Assembly: GCA_963791495.1 (NCBI GenBank)
Contig: CAWBST010000028.1
Coordinates: 248,001-312,000, forward strand
Direction: 5' to 3'
Length of the DNA: 64,000 nt
From: JAMXLO01 sp963791495
GTDB taxonomy: Bacteria > Pseudomonadota > Alphaproteobacteria > Acetobacterales > Acetobacteraceae
Shown in pieces: positions 17,705 through 26,343 of this stretch. Below the pieces are notes generated by a model that was given only the letters and a program-made list of their open reading frames with translations, was not told the origin of the DNA and searched no databases. The translations under genes were made by a program, and so were the position numbers. The stretch's first letter is position 1. Each line of letters opens with the position of its first letter.

Positions 17705-18085
17705 ATGGCCACGACCTACAAGGAACTGCTCGCCTCGGCGCACGCCGCGGTTCCCAAGGTAACGCCCGCGGAGGCAGCCAGTCTCGTCGAGAAGGCCGGC
17801 GCGCTGATTGTCGATGTGCGCGACGGCACGGAGGTCGCGGCCAGCGGCAAGGTGAAGGGCGCCGTTGCGGTGCCGCGGGGCTCTCTTGAATCCCGCGCGG
17901 ATCCCGAATCACCGAACCATAATCCGGCATTCCGCAAGGACCACCCGGTCATCCTCTACTGCGCCGGCGGCGGTCGCGCCGCTCTGGCCGGCAAGACCCT
18001 GCGCGATATGGGCTTCACCGACGTGCGCAATCTCGGCGGGTTCAGGGACTGGGTCGCCGGAGGCGGCGCGACCGAACCGGCGTGA
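17705..18085 (+). CDS. Rhodanese-like domain protein (single-domain sulfurtransferase)
   Basis: A 126-residue single rhodanese domain: LIVDVRDGTEVAASGKVKGA at the start, active-site cysteine in LYCAGGGRAA (persulfide-forming loop) and a closing NLGGFRDWVAGG. Such proteins carry sulfane sulfur between thiols in the cytoplasm. The start at 17705 has an AAGGGGAG ribosome-binding site. The gene sits 17 bases before cysteine synthase, which points to a shared role in sulfur metabolism, by context only. Confidence 0.88.
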   Translation: MATTYKELLASAHAAVPKVTPAEAASLVEKAGALIVDVRDGTEVAASGKVKGAVAVPRGSLESRADPESPNHNPAFRKDHPVILYCAGGGRAALAGKTLRDMGFTDVRNLGGFRDWVAGGGATEPA

Positions 18086-18102
18086 CGGACAGGGAGACAA
18101 TC

Positions 18103-19146
18103 ATGGGACGCAGATACGCCAACATCCTCGAGACGGTCGGCAACACGCCGGTCGTGCGGATCAACAAGCTGGCTCCGGCCGGCGTGAACCTCTTCGTCAA
18201 GATCGAGGCGTTCAATCCACTGGGTTCGGTGAAGGATCGCCTCGCACTCGGCGTGATCGAGGATGCCGAGCGCCGCGGCGTGCTCAAACCAGGCCAGACG
18301 GTGATCGAGGCGACCAGCGGCAACACCGGCATCGGCCTCGCCATGGTCTGTGCGGCAAAGGGCTATCCTCTCGTCGTCACCATGGCCGAGAGCTTCAGCG
18401 TCGAACGCCGCAAGCTGATGCGCTTCCTCGGCGCCAAGGTGGTGATCACGCCGGCGGCTCAACGCGGCATGGGCATGGTGAACAAGGCCAACGAGCTCGC
18501 CGCGATGAACGGCTGGTTCCTCACCCGCCAGTTCGAGAACGAGGCCAACGCCGACTTCCACTCGCGCACCACGGCGCGCGAGATCGTCGAGGATTTCAAG
18601 GACACGAAGCTCGACTACTGGGTCACCGGCTACGGCACCGGCGGCACGCTGAAGGGTGTGGCGCGTGTGCTGGCAAAGGAGATGCCGGACACCAAGGTCG
18701 TGGTCTGCGAACCATCGGACGCCTCGATGCTGAGCAGCGGCGAAGGCCAGCAGCGCAACGAGGACGGCTCACCAGCAACGGCGCATCCCGCGTTCAAGCC
18801 GCACCCGATGCAGGGCTGGGCGCCGGACTTCATCCCGAAGCTGACCGCCGATGCGGTGGAGAGCGGCGTGATCCACAAGATCCTGCGCATCGCCGGCCCC
18901 GACGCTCTGCGCTGCTCGCGTGAGCTGTCGCAGAAGGAGGGCATCTTCGTCGGCATCACCGCCGGCGGAACGCTGGCCGGCGCCTTGCAGGTCTGCGCCG
19001 AGGCGCCGAAGGGATCCAACATCCTGGCAATGCTGCCCGACACCGGCGAGCGCTATCTGAGCACGCCGCTGTTCGCCGACATCCCCGCCGACATGACTGA
19101 AGAAGAAGTGGCGATCTCGAAATCCACCCCCACCGCGCAAATGTAG
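18103..19146 (+). CDS. cysK: Cysteine synthase A (O-acetylserine sulfhydrylase)
   Basis: A 347-residue fold-type II PLP enzyme. ILETVGNTPVVRIN opens it, the PLP lysine is Lys44 in NPLGSVKDRLA, the substrate loop is EATSGNTGIGLAM, the phosphate loop is GYGTGGTLKG, and the C-terminus has the VGITAGG and MLPDTGERYLSTPLF motifs. It makes cysteine from O-acetylserine and sulfide. It is slightly longer than E. coli CysK because of an insertion near residues 210-235. The ATG at 18103 is preceded by AGGGAGA; an in-frame ATG at 18082 lacks this. Probably co-transcribed with the rhodanese. Confidence 0.93.
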   Translation: MGRRYANILETVGNTPVVRINKLAPAGVNLFVKIEAFNPLGSVKDRLALGVIEDAERRGVLKPGQTVIEATSGNTGIGLAMVCAAKGYPLVVTMAESFSVERRKLMRFLGAKVVITPAAQRGMGMVNKANELAAMNGWFLTRQFENEANADFHSRTTAREIVEDFKDTKLDYWVTGYGTGGTLKGVARVLAKEMPDTKVVVCEPSDASMLSSGEGQQRNEDGSPATAHPAFKPHPMQGWAPDFIPKLTADAVESGVIHKILRIAGPDALRCSRELSQKEGIFVGITAGGTLAGALQVCAEAPKGSNILAMLPDTGERYLSTPLFADIPADMTEEEVAISKSTPTAQM

Positions 19147-19164
19147 GTTCTAGTTCTTGGATGA

Positions 19165-19202
19165 CTCCCCCTCCCCTCGTGGGAGGGGGTTGGGGGGAGG
19201 GG
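19165..19202. repeat. REP-like palindromic element, second copy
   Basis: Nearly the same composition and layout as the element at 16284-16323: CTCCCCCTCCCCT, then GGGAGGGGG, then GGGGGGAGGGG. It starts 19 bases after the cysK stop, so it probably doubles as the cysK terminator or mRNA end. Confidence 0.7.
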
Positions 19203-19254
19203 CGTTCCCCACCATAATCCGCCGACACGAGACTAACGCCCGAGTTGCCGGACC

Positions 19255-19677
19255 ATGCTGCACATCACCAAACTTGCTGTAGGCGTTCGCGACATTGATC
19301 ACCTGCGCGACCTGCAGGCAGACCGCGCCGGACGCAATCCGCCGCTGCGCCACCGCACGCGCAACTTCCCCCGCCGCCACGAGGAGGTGGTCGACGGCGG
19401 CTCGATGTACTGGGTGATCAGCGGCAGCATGCTGGTCCGCCAGCGCATCATCGACATCATCGAGGATCAGCGCGACGACGGCACCGCCTGCACCGGACTG
19501 GTACTGGATTCCAAGCTGGTGCCGCTGACAGGCAGGCCCACAAAACCGTTCCAGGGCTGGCGCTATCTGCGCCCGGACGAGGCCCCACGCGACCTTGTCA
19601 TCGGCAGGCGCGCCAAGGGCGAGGATGCCCTGCCGCCGACATTGCGGCGTGACTTGCAGGTGCTGTGCCTCCTGTGA
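19255..19677 (+). CDS. DUF1489 family protein
   Basis: A 140-residue protein with the DUF1489 signature: MLHITKLAVGV at the start, VVDGGSMYWVISG in the middle, RQRIIDI, and KPFQGWRYLRPDEAPRDL near the end. This alphaproteobacterial family has no established function. The length is typical. The start is ATG at 19255, 53 bases after the REP-like element. It could belong to the cysK transcription unit, but the intervening palindrome argues for independent expression. Confidence 0.85.
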   Translation: MLHITKLAVGVRDIDHLRDLQADRAGRNPPLRHRTRNFPRRHEEVVDGGSMYWVISGSMLVRQRIIDIIEDQRDDGTACTGLVLDSKLVPLTGRPTKPFQGWRYLRPDEAPRDLVIGRRAKGEDALPPTLRRDLQVLCLL

Positions 19678-19794
19678 ATCCCCCTTGCACGACTCTGTCA
19701 AGTTATAGGATATCCATTTCAGTCGATTAAGCTTGCTTCCTCGACCAGACTGTAAGCCGTTCCCCGCAACACCTGCCACCTCGGAGCTTATCCC

Positions 19795-20013
19795 GTGACC
19801 CCCTCGCGCAGCCATCTGTTCGCCCTGCTCGGCCTCGTTCTGCCGGTCGCAGCCTTCACGGCCTCGCCCGTCGCTGCCGCCACGTCGAGCGCAGGGCACC
19901 ACAAGTCGCACTCGCATCACGCGTCCGCCTCGCACAAGCCCGCGCATCATTCGTCGGTGCACCATGCGTCGCACCGCACGGCACACCACGCCCCAAAGTC
20001 TACCGCGAGCTGA
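19795..20013 (+). CDS. Small exported histidine-rich protein
   Basis: A 72-residue protein: a Sec signal peptide (HLFALLGLVLPVAAF ... VAAAT) followed by a mature part of about 45 residues made mostly of His, Ser, Ala and Lys (HHKSHSHHASASHKPAHH type). The composition suggests periplasmic metal binding, or it may simply be a low-complexity peptide; the family is not one I can name. It starts at GTG 19795 after a GGAG site. Its last 14 bases overlap the 3' end of the convergent Ehr small-subunit gene. Confidence 0.6.
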   Translation: MTPSRSHLFALLGLVLPVAAFTASPVAAATSSAGHHKSHSHHASASHKPAHHSSVHHASHRTAHHAPKSTAS

Positions 20014-20548
20014 ACGCCACCCCGCTGCGCGCGTTCGCCTCGAGCAGCGCGCGCAGTCCCGCCAGAATGCGCTCAGGGGTCGGCGGGCAGCCGCTGATCA
20101 GCAGGTCCACGGGCAGGGTGTTGCCGACGCCGCCGACAACAGCGTAGCTGCCCTTGAACACGCCGCCGTCCACCGCGCAGTCCCCCACCGCCACGACGAA
20201 CTTGGGTTCCGGCATCGCTGAGTGGGCCTGCTCCACAGCCTCCACCAGGTTCCGCGTAACCGGCCCGGTCACCAGCAGCACATCCGCATGGCGAGGCGCC
20301 GAGGCGAAGCCGATGCCGAAGCGTTCAAGGTCGTGGACGGCGCGCCGAAGGGCGCGCAGTTCGATCTCGCATCCGCCGCAACTGCCGGCATCGATGTGCA
20401 GGATCGTCAGGCTGCGGCCCAGCCGTGGTTGCCCGCGCGCATCCATCCGATTGGCGAGCGACGCCGCCGTGTCCCTGTCAGCCGGCTGTGGCGTGCCGGC
20501 GACCGGACCACCAAGCAGCGTACGAGCCAGAAGGCGCCACAGAGTCAC
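20000..20548 (-). CDS. Ehr/group 4 hydrogenase-like small subunit (HyfI/NuoB-like Fe-S protein)
   Basis: A 182-residue protein of the NuoB/HyfI family, which holds the [4Fe-4S] cluster nearest the large subunit. All four ligands are present: Cys57 and Cys60 in AGSCGGCEIEL, Cys124 in GDCAVDGG and Cys154 in SGCPPTPE. The CGGC spacing is that of group 4 hydrogenases rather than the CC pair of complex I. An N-terminal extension of about 45 residues precedes the domain. The GTG at 20548 overlaps the large-subunit stop (GTGA); the longer frame reading upstream into that gene is not real. It is the last gene of the six-gene operon. Confidence 0.9.
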   Translation of the reverse strand: MTLWRLLARTLLGGPVAGTPQPADRDTAASLANRMDARGQPRLGRSLTILHIDAGSCGGCEIELRALRRAVHDLERFGIGFASAPRHADVLLVTGPVTRNLVEAVEQAHSAMPEPKFVVAVGDCAVDGGVFKGSYAVVGGVGNTLPVDLLISGCPPTPERILAGLRALLEANARSGVAFSSR

Positions 20549-21831
20549 AGGTCCGCTCCCGAGCTGGACAGACCGAGCGATGCCATGATCAACGGCAGAT
20601 CGTCGACCTGACCGCCGGCCATCGCCGCTTCCAGCTCCGGCCAGTGCACCCATGCCGGGTCGCACATGAAGACGCCGGCGATCTGTCCGTGATCGAGGCG
20701 CATCCAGTGCCAGATCTCGCCGCTTGCGCCGTCGGCGAGGCCAATCCCCTCGCCGCTTTCCGCCGGTAATGGCACGGAGACCGCACCCTCGGGCACCGCA
20801 CCGAGCAAGTCGCGCAGCAGACCGATACCGTCGATGATCCCGCGGAGACGCTCACGCGCTCGCGCCCTCACGTTGCCGGAGCGCCCGGTCAACCCACTGG
20901 CCGTCGGCAGAAGCCGGAGATCAGGCAACTCGGCCGCAAGCGCGGACAGTGCGCGGCCGATCGCCTCGGGGCCACCCGGAACAATGTCCGCCGCCACGCC
21001 ACCCGGCAGCACGCAATCCATCATAAGTCGATGGCCGAATGCGACATCGGTCGCGCGACGGAGCATTTCGGCGTGCCAGGCCGGGCGTGCCGACAGCATC
21101 TCCAGCCCCACCACCTCCGCAATCGCCGAGAGAACGTCCAGGTGGTGAACGATCCGTTCAACCGCTGCCATGACGTCGCGCAACGCCGATGCCCGCGGCG
21201 GAACCTCGCAGCCCAGCGCGGCCTCGGTCGCCCGCGCGAACGCAATAGAGTGCGCAACGGTCGCCTCACCCGCGAGCCGTGCGGCGAACCGCGCCGCCGC
21301 CCGCGGTGACTTGCCACGCATCAGGCCTAGCGTGCCCTTGTGCGTGTAGCCCAGTCGCGTCTCCAGCCGAACGATCGTCTCGCCGCGAACGCCAAGGCGC
21401 AGATGCGCCGCCGGCTCTATGCCACCGCGCGCCGGGCCCAACGGGATCTGATCCGGATCCTCGGCAAAGTGGAACTCCGGCTGCTCCGTGCGACCGTCGG
21501 TACCGGGCCGCAGTGCCATCGGCGCACTGTTCGGCCATCGCCCGTGATCGAGCCACGGCCGCTGATCGGCGCCGCCGATCGCTTCGTGGCCCCACAGATC
21601 ATGCACCATCCTCTCGAACCACGCTGCCCACGGACGGACAGGCGACAATGCCGGATAGCCGCCGTCCTCGACCTCGGTGGAGACAAGCAGCGACACGTCG
21701 CCACTACGCAGCAACGCGTAGACGTCGTGCGTGTCAGCCCACAGCGCGAGCAGCGGCGGTGACGGCTCGCTCGCCATCCGTGCCCACTCGTCGCGTGTCA
21801 GCGCCCGGCGCGGCTGCATTGTCGTGCTCAT
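20545..21831 (-). CDS. Hydrogenase-4-like large subunit lacking all NiFe cysteines (Ehr complex)
   Basis: A 428-residue homologue of HyfG/HycE/NuoCD. The family frame is clear: GYTHKGTLGLMRGKSP, then RLAGEATVAHSIAFARATE, then later ALSALAAELPDLR. The N-terminal 150 residues may correspond to a shortened NuoC-like region. Where true hydrogenases have RxCGxC, this protein has Arg185-Leu-Ala187-Gly-Glu-Ala190; where they have DPCxxC, it has Asp391-Pro-Ala393-Trp-Val-His396. All four metal-binding cysteines are therefore absent and H2 chemistry is not expected. About 30 residues follow the second motif, so there is no sign of protease-dependent maturation either. The ATG at 21831 overlaps the HyfF-like stop (ATGA). 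Function of such Ehr complexes is unknown. Confidence 0.88.
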   Translation of the reverse strand: MSTTMQPRRALTRDEWARMASEPSPPLLALWADTHDVYALLRSGDVSLLVSTEVEDGGYPALSPVRPWAAWFERMVHDLWGHEAIGGADQRPWLDHGRWPNSAPMALRPGTDGRTEQPEFHFAEDPDQIPLGPARGGIEPAAHLRLGVRGETIVRLETRLGYTHKGTLGLMRGKSPRAAARFAARLAGEATVAHSIAFARATEAALGCEVPPRASALRDVMAAVERIVHHLDVLSAIAEVVGLEMLSARPAWHAEMLRRATDVAFGHRLMMDCVLPGGVAADIVPGGPEAIGRALSALAAELPDLRLLPTASGLTGRSGNVRARARERLRGIIDGIGLLRDLLGAVPEGAVSVPLPAESGEGIGLADGASGEIWHWMRLDHGQIAGVFMCDPAWVHWPELEAAMAGGQVDDLPLIMASLGLSSSGADL

Positions 21832-23009
21832 CCGGCGGCCACGCGGAACCATCCGCCCAACGGTCCCGGCACCGCGAATGCCAGCAGCACGACCAGTGCA
21901 ACCTGCAGCCAGGCCGGCGTCGCGGCGACCCAGTCGGCGGCGACCCAGTCAGCGGCGACACTGACCGGACAGCGCTCCAGCATCCCCCAGGCCGCAAGCA
22001 GCATGCCCACCGCGAGCGGAGCCAGCAGCCACGGCGCAACAGCAACGGTGGGGCCGGCGAGCAGATACAGAGCGAGCAGCGGCAGCAGCGCGAGCGTCAG
22101 CCAGGTGATCATGTCGCTGCACTGCGATTGCAGCACCGCCGATCGTGCCAGCGCGAGCAACATCAGGTGCAGCCACGCGGCCGGTTTCGCGCCGACGCCA
22201 ATGCCGAACGCAACAATGCCAAGTTGCGCCACGCCGGCGAACGCCACGCAACGGCGCGGATCGAGGCGCGCGTGCAGTGCTGTGGCACCAACCAGGAGCG
22301 AGGCGAGGCCGAATGCCATCAGCAGCCAGGGGGAGATGCTCAGGCGAATGAACAGCAGCATCGGCACATTGGGCAGCAGCGCAGTGACGATGGTTGCGCC
22401 GGGCGCCACGCCTTCAGCCGCCGCCTTCGCGATCCAGGAATGCAGCGGCACCAGACCCGCCAGGGCCGCGTAGCCGAGCAGCACGAAAAGGCCCGCCAAA
22501 TCCGGGGTCATGCCGAGCAGCAATGTGCCGAGTAGTGCGAGCATCAGGCCGATACCACATGACACAAGCAGGCGAGAGCACGCGACGCCCGCAGCGGGAC
22601 CGCGTGCGGCTCCCGTCACCACAGCAGCGGCGGCAACAGCGACGGCGAGAGCAAGCCACGTGAGTAAGATGCCAATCCCAAGCGCCGCGCCCTGAATGCC
22701 GCCGATCAGCGTCTGATAGCCGACGTGGTAGAGGCGCACGCGCTGCCTATTGAGTGACCGCGCGGTGAGCAATGCGGCGATATCGCGATGGCCGAACCAG
22801 CTCACGGTCATTGCCACGAGGCTGGTGAGCAGGATCAGTTGTGTCTCCGCTGTTCCAGCGGACCACGCCAGCGCACACGCCGCAACGAACTGCAGGCTGG
22901 CGGAGCCAGTGTTGATCCATGCGCCGATGCGCCATGACTCCACGGACGCCAACACCGCCGCCGAGACGAACGGCAACGCCACAACGATGAGGGGCAATAC
23001 GCCGCTCAC
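21828..23009 (-). CDS. hyfF: HyfF/NuoN-like proton-pump antiporter subunit of the Ehr complex
   Basis: A 393-residue polytopic membrane protein of the Mrp/NuoL-M-N antiporter family. Evidence includes FVLLGYAALAGLVPLHSWIAKAA, the usual broken-helix region with His and Lys, and MLLFIRLSISPWLLMAFG. It would translocate protons in the membrane arm. It is shorter than E. coli HyfF (about 526 residues). GTG at 23009 overlaps the HyfE-like stop (GTGA); the much longer upstream frame is arginine-rich and overlaps hyfE and hyfC out of frame, so it is rejected. Near the C-terminus VAADW is directly duplicated, reflecting a 15-base tandem repeat. Confidence 0.85.
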   Translation of the reverse strand: MSGVLPLIVVALPFVSAAVLASVESWRIGAWINTGSASLQFVAACALAWSAGTAETQLILLTSLVAMTVSWFGHRDIAALLTARSLNRQRVRLYHVGYQTLIGGIQGAALGIGILLTWLALAVAVAAAAVVTGAARGPAAGVACSRLLVSCGIGLMLALLGTLLLGMTPDLAGLFVLLGYAALAGLVPLHSWIAKAAAEGVAPGATIVTALLPNVPMLLFIRLSISPWLLMAFGLASLLVGATALHARLDPRRCVAFAGVAQLGIVAFGIGVGAKPAAWLHLMLLALARSAVLQSQCSDMITWLTLALLPLLALYLLAGPTVAVAPWLLAPLAVGMLLAAWGMLERCPVSVAADWVAADWVAATPAWLQVALVVLLAFAVPGPLGGWFRVAAG

Positions 23010-23521
23010 GGATGGAGCCACGCATTGGCAAGAACAAGCCCGGGGATAAGTGGCACAGCGACGGCTAGCGCCGCCGATACCGACAGATCGGGACTGGCGC
23101 TGGCCACGAGAAGCAGGCCGTTCTGCGACGACAGCAGGTAGAGCGTCGGGTGCCCGCGCAGACCGGCCATCAGCAGTCCGAGCAGCACAACAGATGTGCC
23201 GGTTGCAACGGTTCCACCAGCGCCGACGTTTCCGAGGACGACGATGGTCACCACCAGCAACACGAATGCTACAGCCCAGTGCAGCAGGACGCGGCCACGC
23301 GGAACGAGCATCGGCGTGTCCCTCATCCGCATCACCGCCGACGGCAGCGCGACACCATTGAGAGCGAAGGCAAGGATCGCCGCGGCGGGCATTCTGTCGC
23401 CGAGCGGTACAGCAGCGCACAGCGCCTGCAAGGTGCAGAGCCGCGCCGCGGTATCGACCCGCCGGGTGAGCAGCAGCCAGACGGACAGCAGCAGCGTCGC
23501 CGCACCGGCAACGGCGATCAC
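23006..23521 (-). CDS. hyfE: HyfE-like membrane subunit of the Ehr complex
   Basis: A 171-residue membrane protein with about five hydrophobic segments (VIAVAGAATLLLSVWLLLTR, HWAVAFVLLVVTIVVLGN, TGTSVVLLGLLMAGL and others). HyfE is a NuoK-related subunit of the membrane arm. YLLSSQNGLLLVASASPDL matches the NxxxG-type NuoK/HyfE helix. The GTG at 23521 overlaps the HyfC-like stop; upstream in-frame codons are arginine-rich shadow sequence. Its position between HyfC- and HyfF-like genes supports the assignment. Confidence 0.83.
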   Translation of the reverse strand: MIAVAGAATLLLSVWLLLTRRVDTAARLCTLQALCAAVPLGDRMPAAAILAFALNGVALPSAVMRMRDTPMLVPRGRVLLHWAVAFVLLVVTIVVLGNVGAGGTVATGTSVVLLGLLMAGLRGHPTLYLLSSQNGLLLVASASPDLSVSAALAVAVPLIPGLVLANAWLHP

Positions 23522-24432
23522 GCCGTACCTGTCTCGGCGATGAGGAACGTCGCAGCCAACAGGCCGAGCAGCACCGCGACACACAGTACCTGTGCCGCCC
23601 GCACCAACCTGATGCGGCCGACCACGGCATTCAGCAACGCGAGTGCCGCGGCAAGAACGAGTGTTCGACCGAGCCAGCAGACAAGACCCGCAGCCCACAC
23701 GGTCGGCCCCTCACCAGCCGGCGCCATGCCAAAGGGCAGGAACATTGCGCCGATCATATTGAACCAGACGAGCAATCGCAGCGCATCGGCGCCCTCGATC
23801 AGCGCAAGGTCTGTGCCACTGAATTCGAGGGTCAATTCCTCATGCGGCATCGTGCCGGCAAGCGCGATGAGCAGGGTCGCCGCGAGACCAATGGGGAGAA
23901 CGATGTCCCATCTTGTGCCGCTCTCAATCCGCATCGCGGCAATCAGATCGACATTGATGGTTCCCGCCGACAACGCGAACACGAAAAGCACCAGCAGCAG
24001 CGCAGGTTCCGCCACGCACGCCAGCAAAAGCGACCGACTGGCTCCCATGCCACCCAACGCCGCGCCGGCGTCCATCGCCGCCAGCGCCGCCGAACACCGC
24101 GCCAGCGCCAACAGTCCGCCGATCACCAGCAGATCCGCAAAGGGGGCAAAGATCATGCCGAGTGCGAACGACGGCACTAGGCAAGCGCCAATGGCGGTGG
24201 CGGCGGCACAGACTGCGGGCGCGGCGCCGGACATACCGGATGCACCCTCGGCCACCACGGTTTGCTTGGTGTGCAATCGGATCAGGTCTCGCCACGGCTG
24301 CAACAACGGTGGACCGACGCGTCCGGCAAGTCGCGCCTGCATCCAGCGATGGACACCAATCAGCGTGGGAGCCGCGGCACCGATCAGGACGATGTGCAGG
24401 ATCTGCGCAACAAACCCAGTCAGCAGTGTCAT
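23518..24432 (-). CDS. hyfC: HyfC/NuoH-like membrane subunit of the Ehr complex
   Basis: A 304-residue polytopic protein of the NuoH/HyfC family. The diagnostic loop GRVGPPLLQPWRDLIRLHTK follows the first membrane segment, and MPHEELTLEFSGTDLALIEG matches the conserved acidic loop facing the quinone/Fe-S junction in complex I and group 4 hydrogenases. It connects the peripheral arm to the proton pumps. The ATG at 24432 overlaps the HyfB-like stop (ATGA). Confidence 0.92.
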   Translation of the reverse strand: MTLLTGFVAQILHIVLIGAAAPTLIGVHRWMQARLAGRVGPPLLQPWRDLIRLHTKQTVVAEGASGMSGAAPAVCAAATAIGACLVPSFALGMIFAPFADLLVIGGLLALARCSAALAAMDAGAALGGMGASRSLLLACVAEPALLLVLFVFALSAGTINVDLIAAMRIESGTRWDIVLPIGLAATLLIALAGTMPHEELTLEFSGTDLALIEGADALRLLVWFNMIGAMFLPFGMAPAGEGPTVWAAGLVCWLGRTLVLAAALALLNAVVGRIRLVRAAQVLCVAVLLGLLAATFLIAETGTA

Positions 24433-26066
24433 CGTGTCACCAGCGTGGCTGCGACACGGAGTAACGAGTCACGCCAGCGAACAAGACGATTTCGCATCGC
24501 CACTGCCGATGGCAGCAGAGCCAACAAGCGTCGCAGCGGTTCGATAAAGGACGCGGGACCGAACTGTGTCGCCGGATCGCCGAACGGGAGCCACGGCGGC
24601 GGCGCGGCGAATCCGCCCGACCATGCGGGCTCTCGCCGTTCCTCGCCGGGGCGGCGCAAGACACGCAATACGGCGAACACCGCCAGTGCGACCAGTGCAG
24701 CGACCGCGAGAGGCGAATAGCCAGGGGCCTCGGCGCCGGCGCGCAACGCCAGCCATTGACCGGAGGCCGCCGCATGCGTCCATCCCACCGCCGGGACCAA
24801 GGCCAGTGCCGGCAGCAGGCCAAGCACACCGGTCGATGCCGCCAGCCCGCCAAGAACAAGCTGAACAGGACGCGGCGCCTCCTCGGGAGCCGCTGCACGT
24901 GGCGTGCGTGGACGACCGACGAAGACCACACCGAACAGTCGCACCGACGCCAGTGCAGCCAGGCCTATCGACAGGCCGGTCAGCGCGACGGCGCCGACGA
25001 TCAACAACTGCACGCCAAGATCGCCAACCCGCGCCGCGACGAGCAGCGACTGGAACAACAGCCAGAACGCTGCAAATCCGAGACCGGGAGGCAACGCGGC
25101 GATGGTGAACAGGCCGAGCAGACAGCAGCCGGCGGTGATCGGCATGTGGTGCAGCAGTCCACCCAGCCGGTCGAGCCGGCGCGTGCCTGCTCCGCTCTCC
25201 ACGGCAGTCGCACATCGCAGCAGCAGCGTCCGGCACAGCACGTGACACACCAACGCCAGCCATGCCGCGGCAAGAGCATTTGATGCGACCGATGGCAGGT
25301 CATCCGCGCGGGCGAACTGCGCCACACCGAGCCCCATCGCCACCATGCCGAACTGGTTGAGCGAACAGAGCGACAGCACCTCGTGCAACGTCTCAGCAAG
25401 CGCACCGCGCAGCGAGCCGATGACCGCGATGCCTGCGCCCGCCAGCAGGAGCGGAACACCCCACCACAGCGGCTGTCCCACCCCGCAGAGATCGAACAGC
25501 ACCCGAAGCACCAGATACGTCGCGACCACCGCGTTGACGCGGCTCATGGCTCCCGCGCCGGCAAGGACCAGAAGCAACACCGTCGCGGCGCGCCATCCAT
25601 CCGGTGGGGCGGCGCGCATCACGGCGAAATCCGTCGACGGACCCGCCAGCGCGAGTGCCACCGTCAGGCAGACCACAGCGAATGCTGCCGGGCGCAGCGA
25701 CGCAATGCCGCCCAGCAGCAGCAGCCCCACGGCCAACGCAAAGCCATTCCCCGCCAACACCGTGACCGCCATTGCGGCCAGTGGCAGCGGCGCGGTATCC
25801 GCGCAAGGCATCACCAGGAACAGCAGCAGCAGGAAACTCGCGGCCAACGCGTCAAGCCCGAAGGGCATCACGGTACCCATCGGCCCGATTGGCACCTCCA
25901 GCGCGCTCATGTCGGGACCGACCACCAGCGCCGCCATCGCCAGCAGAACCACCACGCCGCAAATGCCAGCGCTGCCCGCCGTGACCACGATGCGTGGCAC
26001 AAATCGAGCAGCAGCCGCCAGCACCATCAAGGCCGGGATGACGATCGCCAGCAGTATAAGGATCAA
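24429..26066 (-). CDS. hyfB: HyfB/NuoL-like proton-pump antiporter subunit of the Ehr complex
   Basis: A membrane protein of about 545 residues related to NuoL/NuoM/HyfB. It has a dozen or more hydrophobic segments and typical stretches such as VLSLCSLNQFGMVAMGLGVAQF and LLHHMPITAGCCLLGLFTIAALPP, ending in an amphipathic C-terminal tail. No ATG or GTG sits at the expected start. TTG at 26066 gives a membrane helix at once (MILILLAIVIPALMVLAAA) and is my choice; the frame is open much further upstream but that part is not hydrophobic. It is the first gene of the operon and faces the LLM gene across 277 bases, in which I could not see a convincing promoter. Confidence 0.85.
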   Translation of the reverse strand: MILILLAIVIPALMVLAAAARFVPRIVVTAGSAGICGVVVLLAMAALVVGPDMSALEVPIGPMGTVMPFGLDALAASFLLLLFLVMPCADTAPLPLAAMAVTVLAGNGFALAVGLLLLGGIASLRPAAFAVVCLTVALALAGPSTDFAVMRAAPPDGWRAATVLLLVLAGAGAMSRVNAVVATYLVLRVLFDLCGVGQPLWWGVPLLLAGAGIAVIGSLRGALAETLHEVLSLCSLNQFGMVAMGLGVAQFARADDLPSVASNALAAAWLALVCHVLCRTLLLRCATAVESGAGTRRLDRLGGLLHHMPITAGCCLLGLFTIAALPPGLGFAAFWLLFQSLLVAARVGDLGVQLLIVGAVALTGLSIGLAALASVRLFGVVFVGRPRTPRAAAPEEAPRPVQLVLGGLAASTGVLGLLPALALVPAVGWTHAAASGQWLALRAGAEAPGYSPLAVAALVALAVFAVLRVLRRPGEERREPAWSGGFAAPPPWLPFGDPATQFGPASFIEPLRRLLALLPSAVAMRNRLVRWRDSLLRVAATLVTR

Positions 26067-26343
26067 GGCATCACCGGCGTGGGGCGCGACTCGCTCACGC
26101 GATGAAGGATAGCAGCCCTGGCAGCATGGCGTGAGATTGCGTGCGATTTTGGGTGCCCGGCCTGGACGCCCTGGAACCTCTTGGCCGCAAGGTGGCACTG
26201 CTGAACAAATGCCGGTGAGAACCCACGGTATGCTGGCATCCTGAGCCGAACCGTCGCAACACTCGCACTGAACCGGCAATCGCCCGAATGGACGGCGAAG
26301 CGATCGGGCAGACCGGGCCGAACGGATAGGGAGCGAAACAGCC

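Noticed and set aside
20545..21831. Functional [NiFe] hydrogenase large subunit
   Set aside because: All four metal-binding cysteines are missing in the two defining motifs, and no maturation or cleavage signals are present.
23009..23630. Long N-terminal extension of the HyfF-like reading frame (frame open from 23630)
   Set aside because: The extension is arginine/cysteine-rich, overlaps hyfE and hyfC in another frame and matches no family; the GTG at 23009 coupled to the hyfE stop is the natural start.
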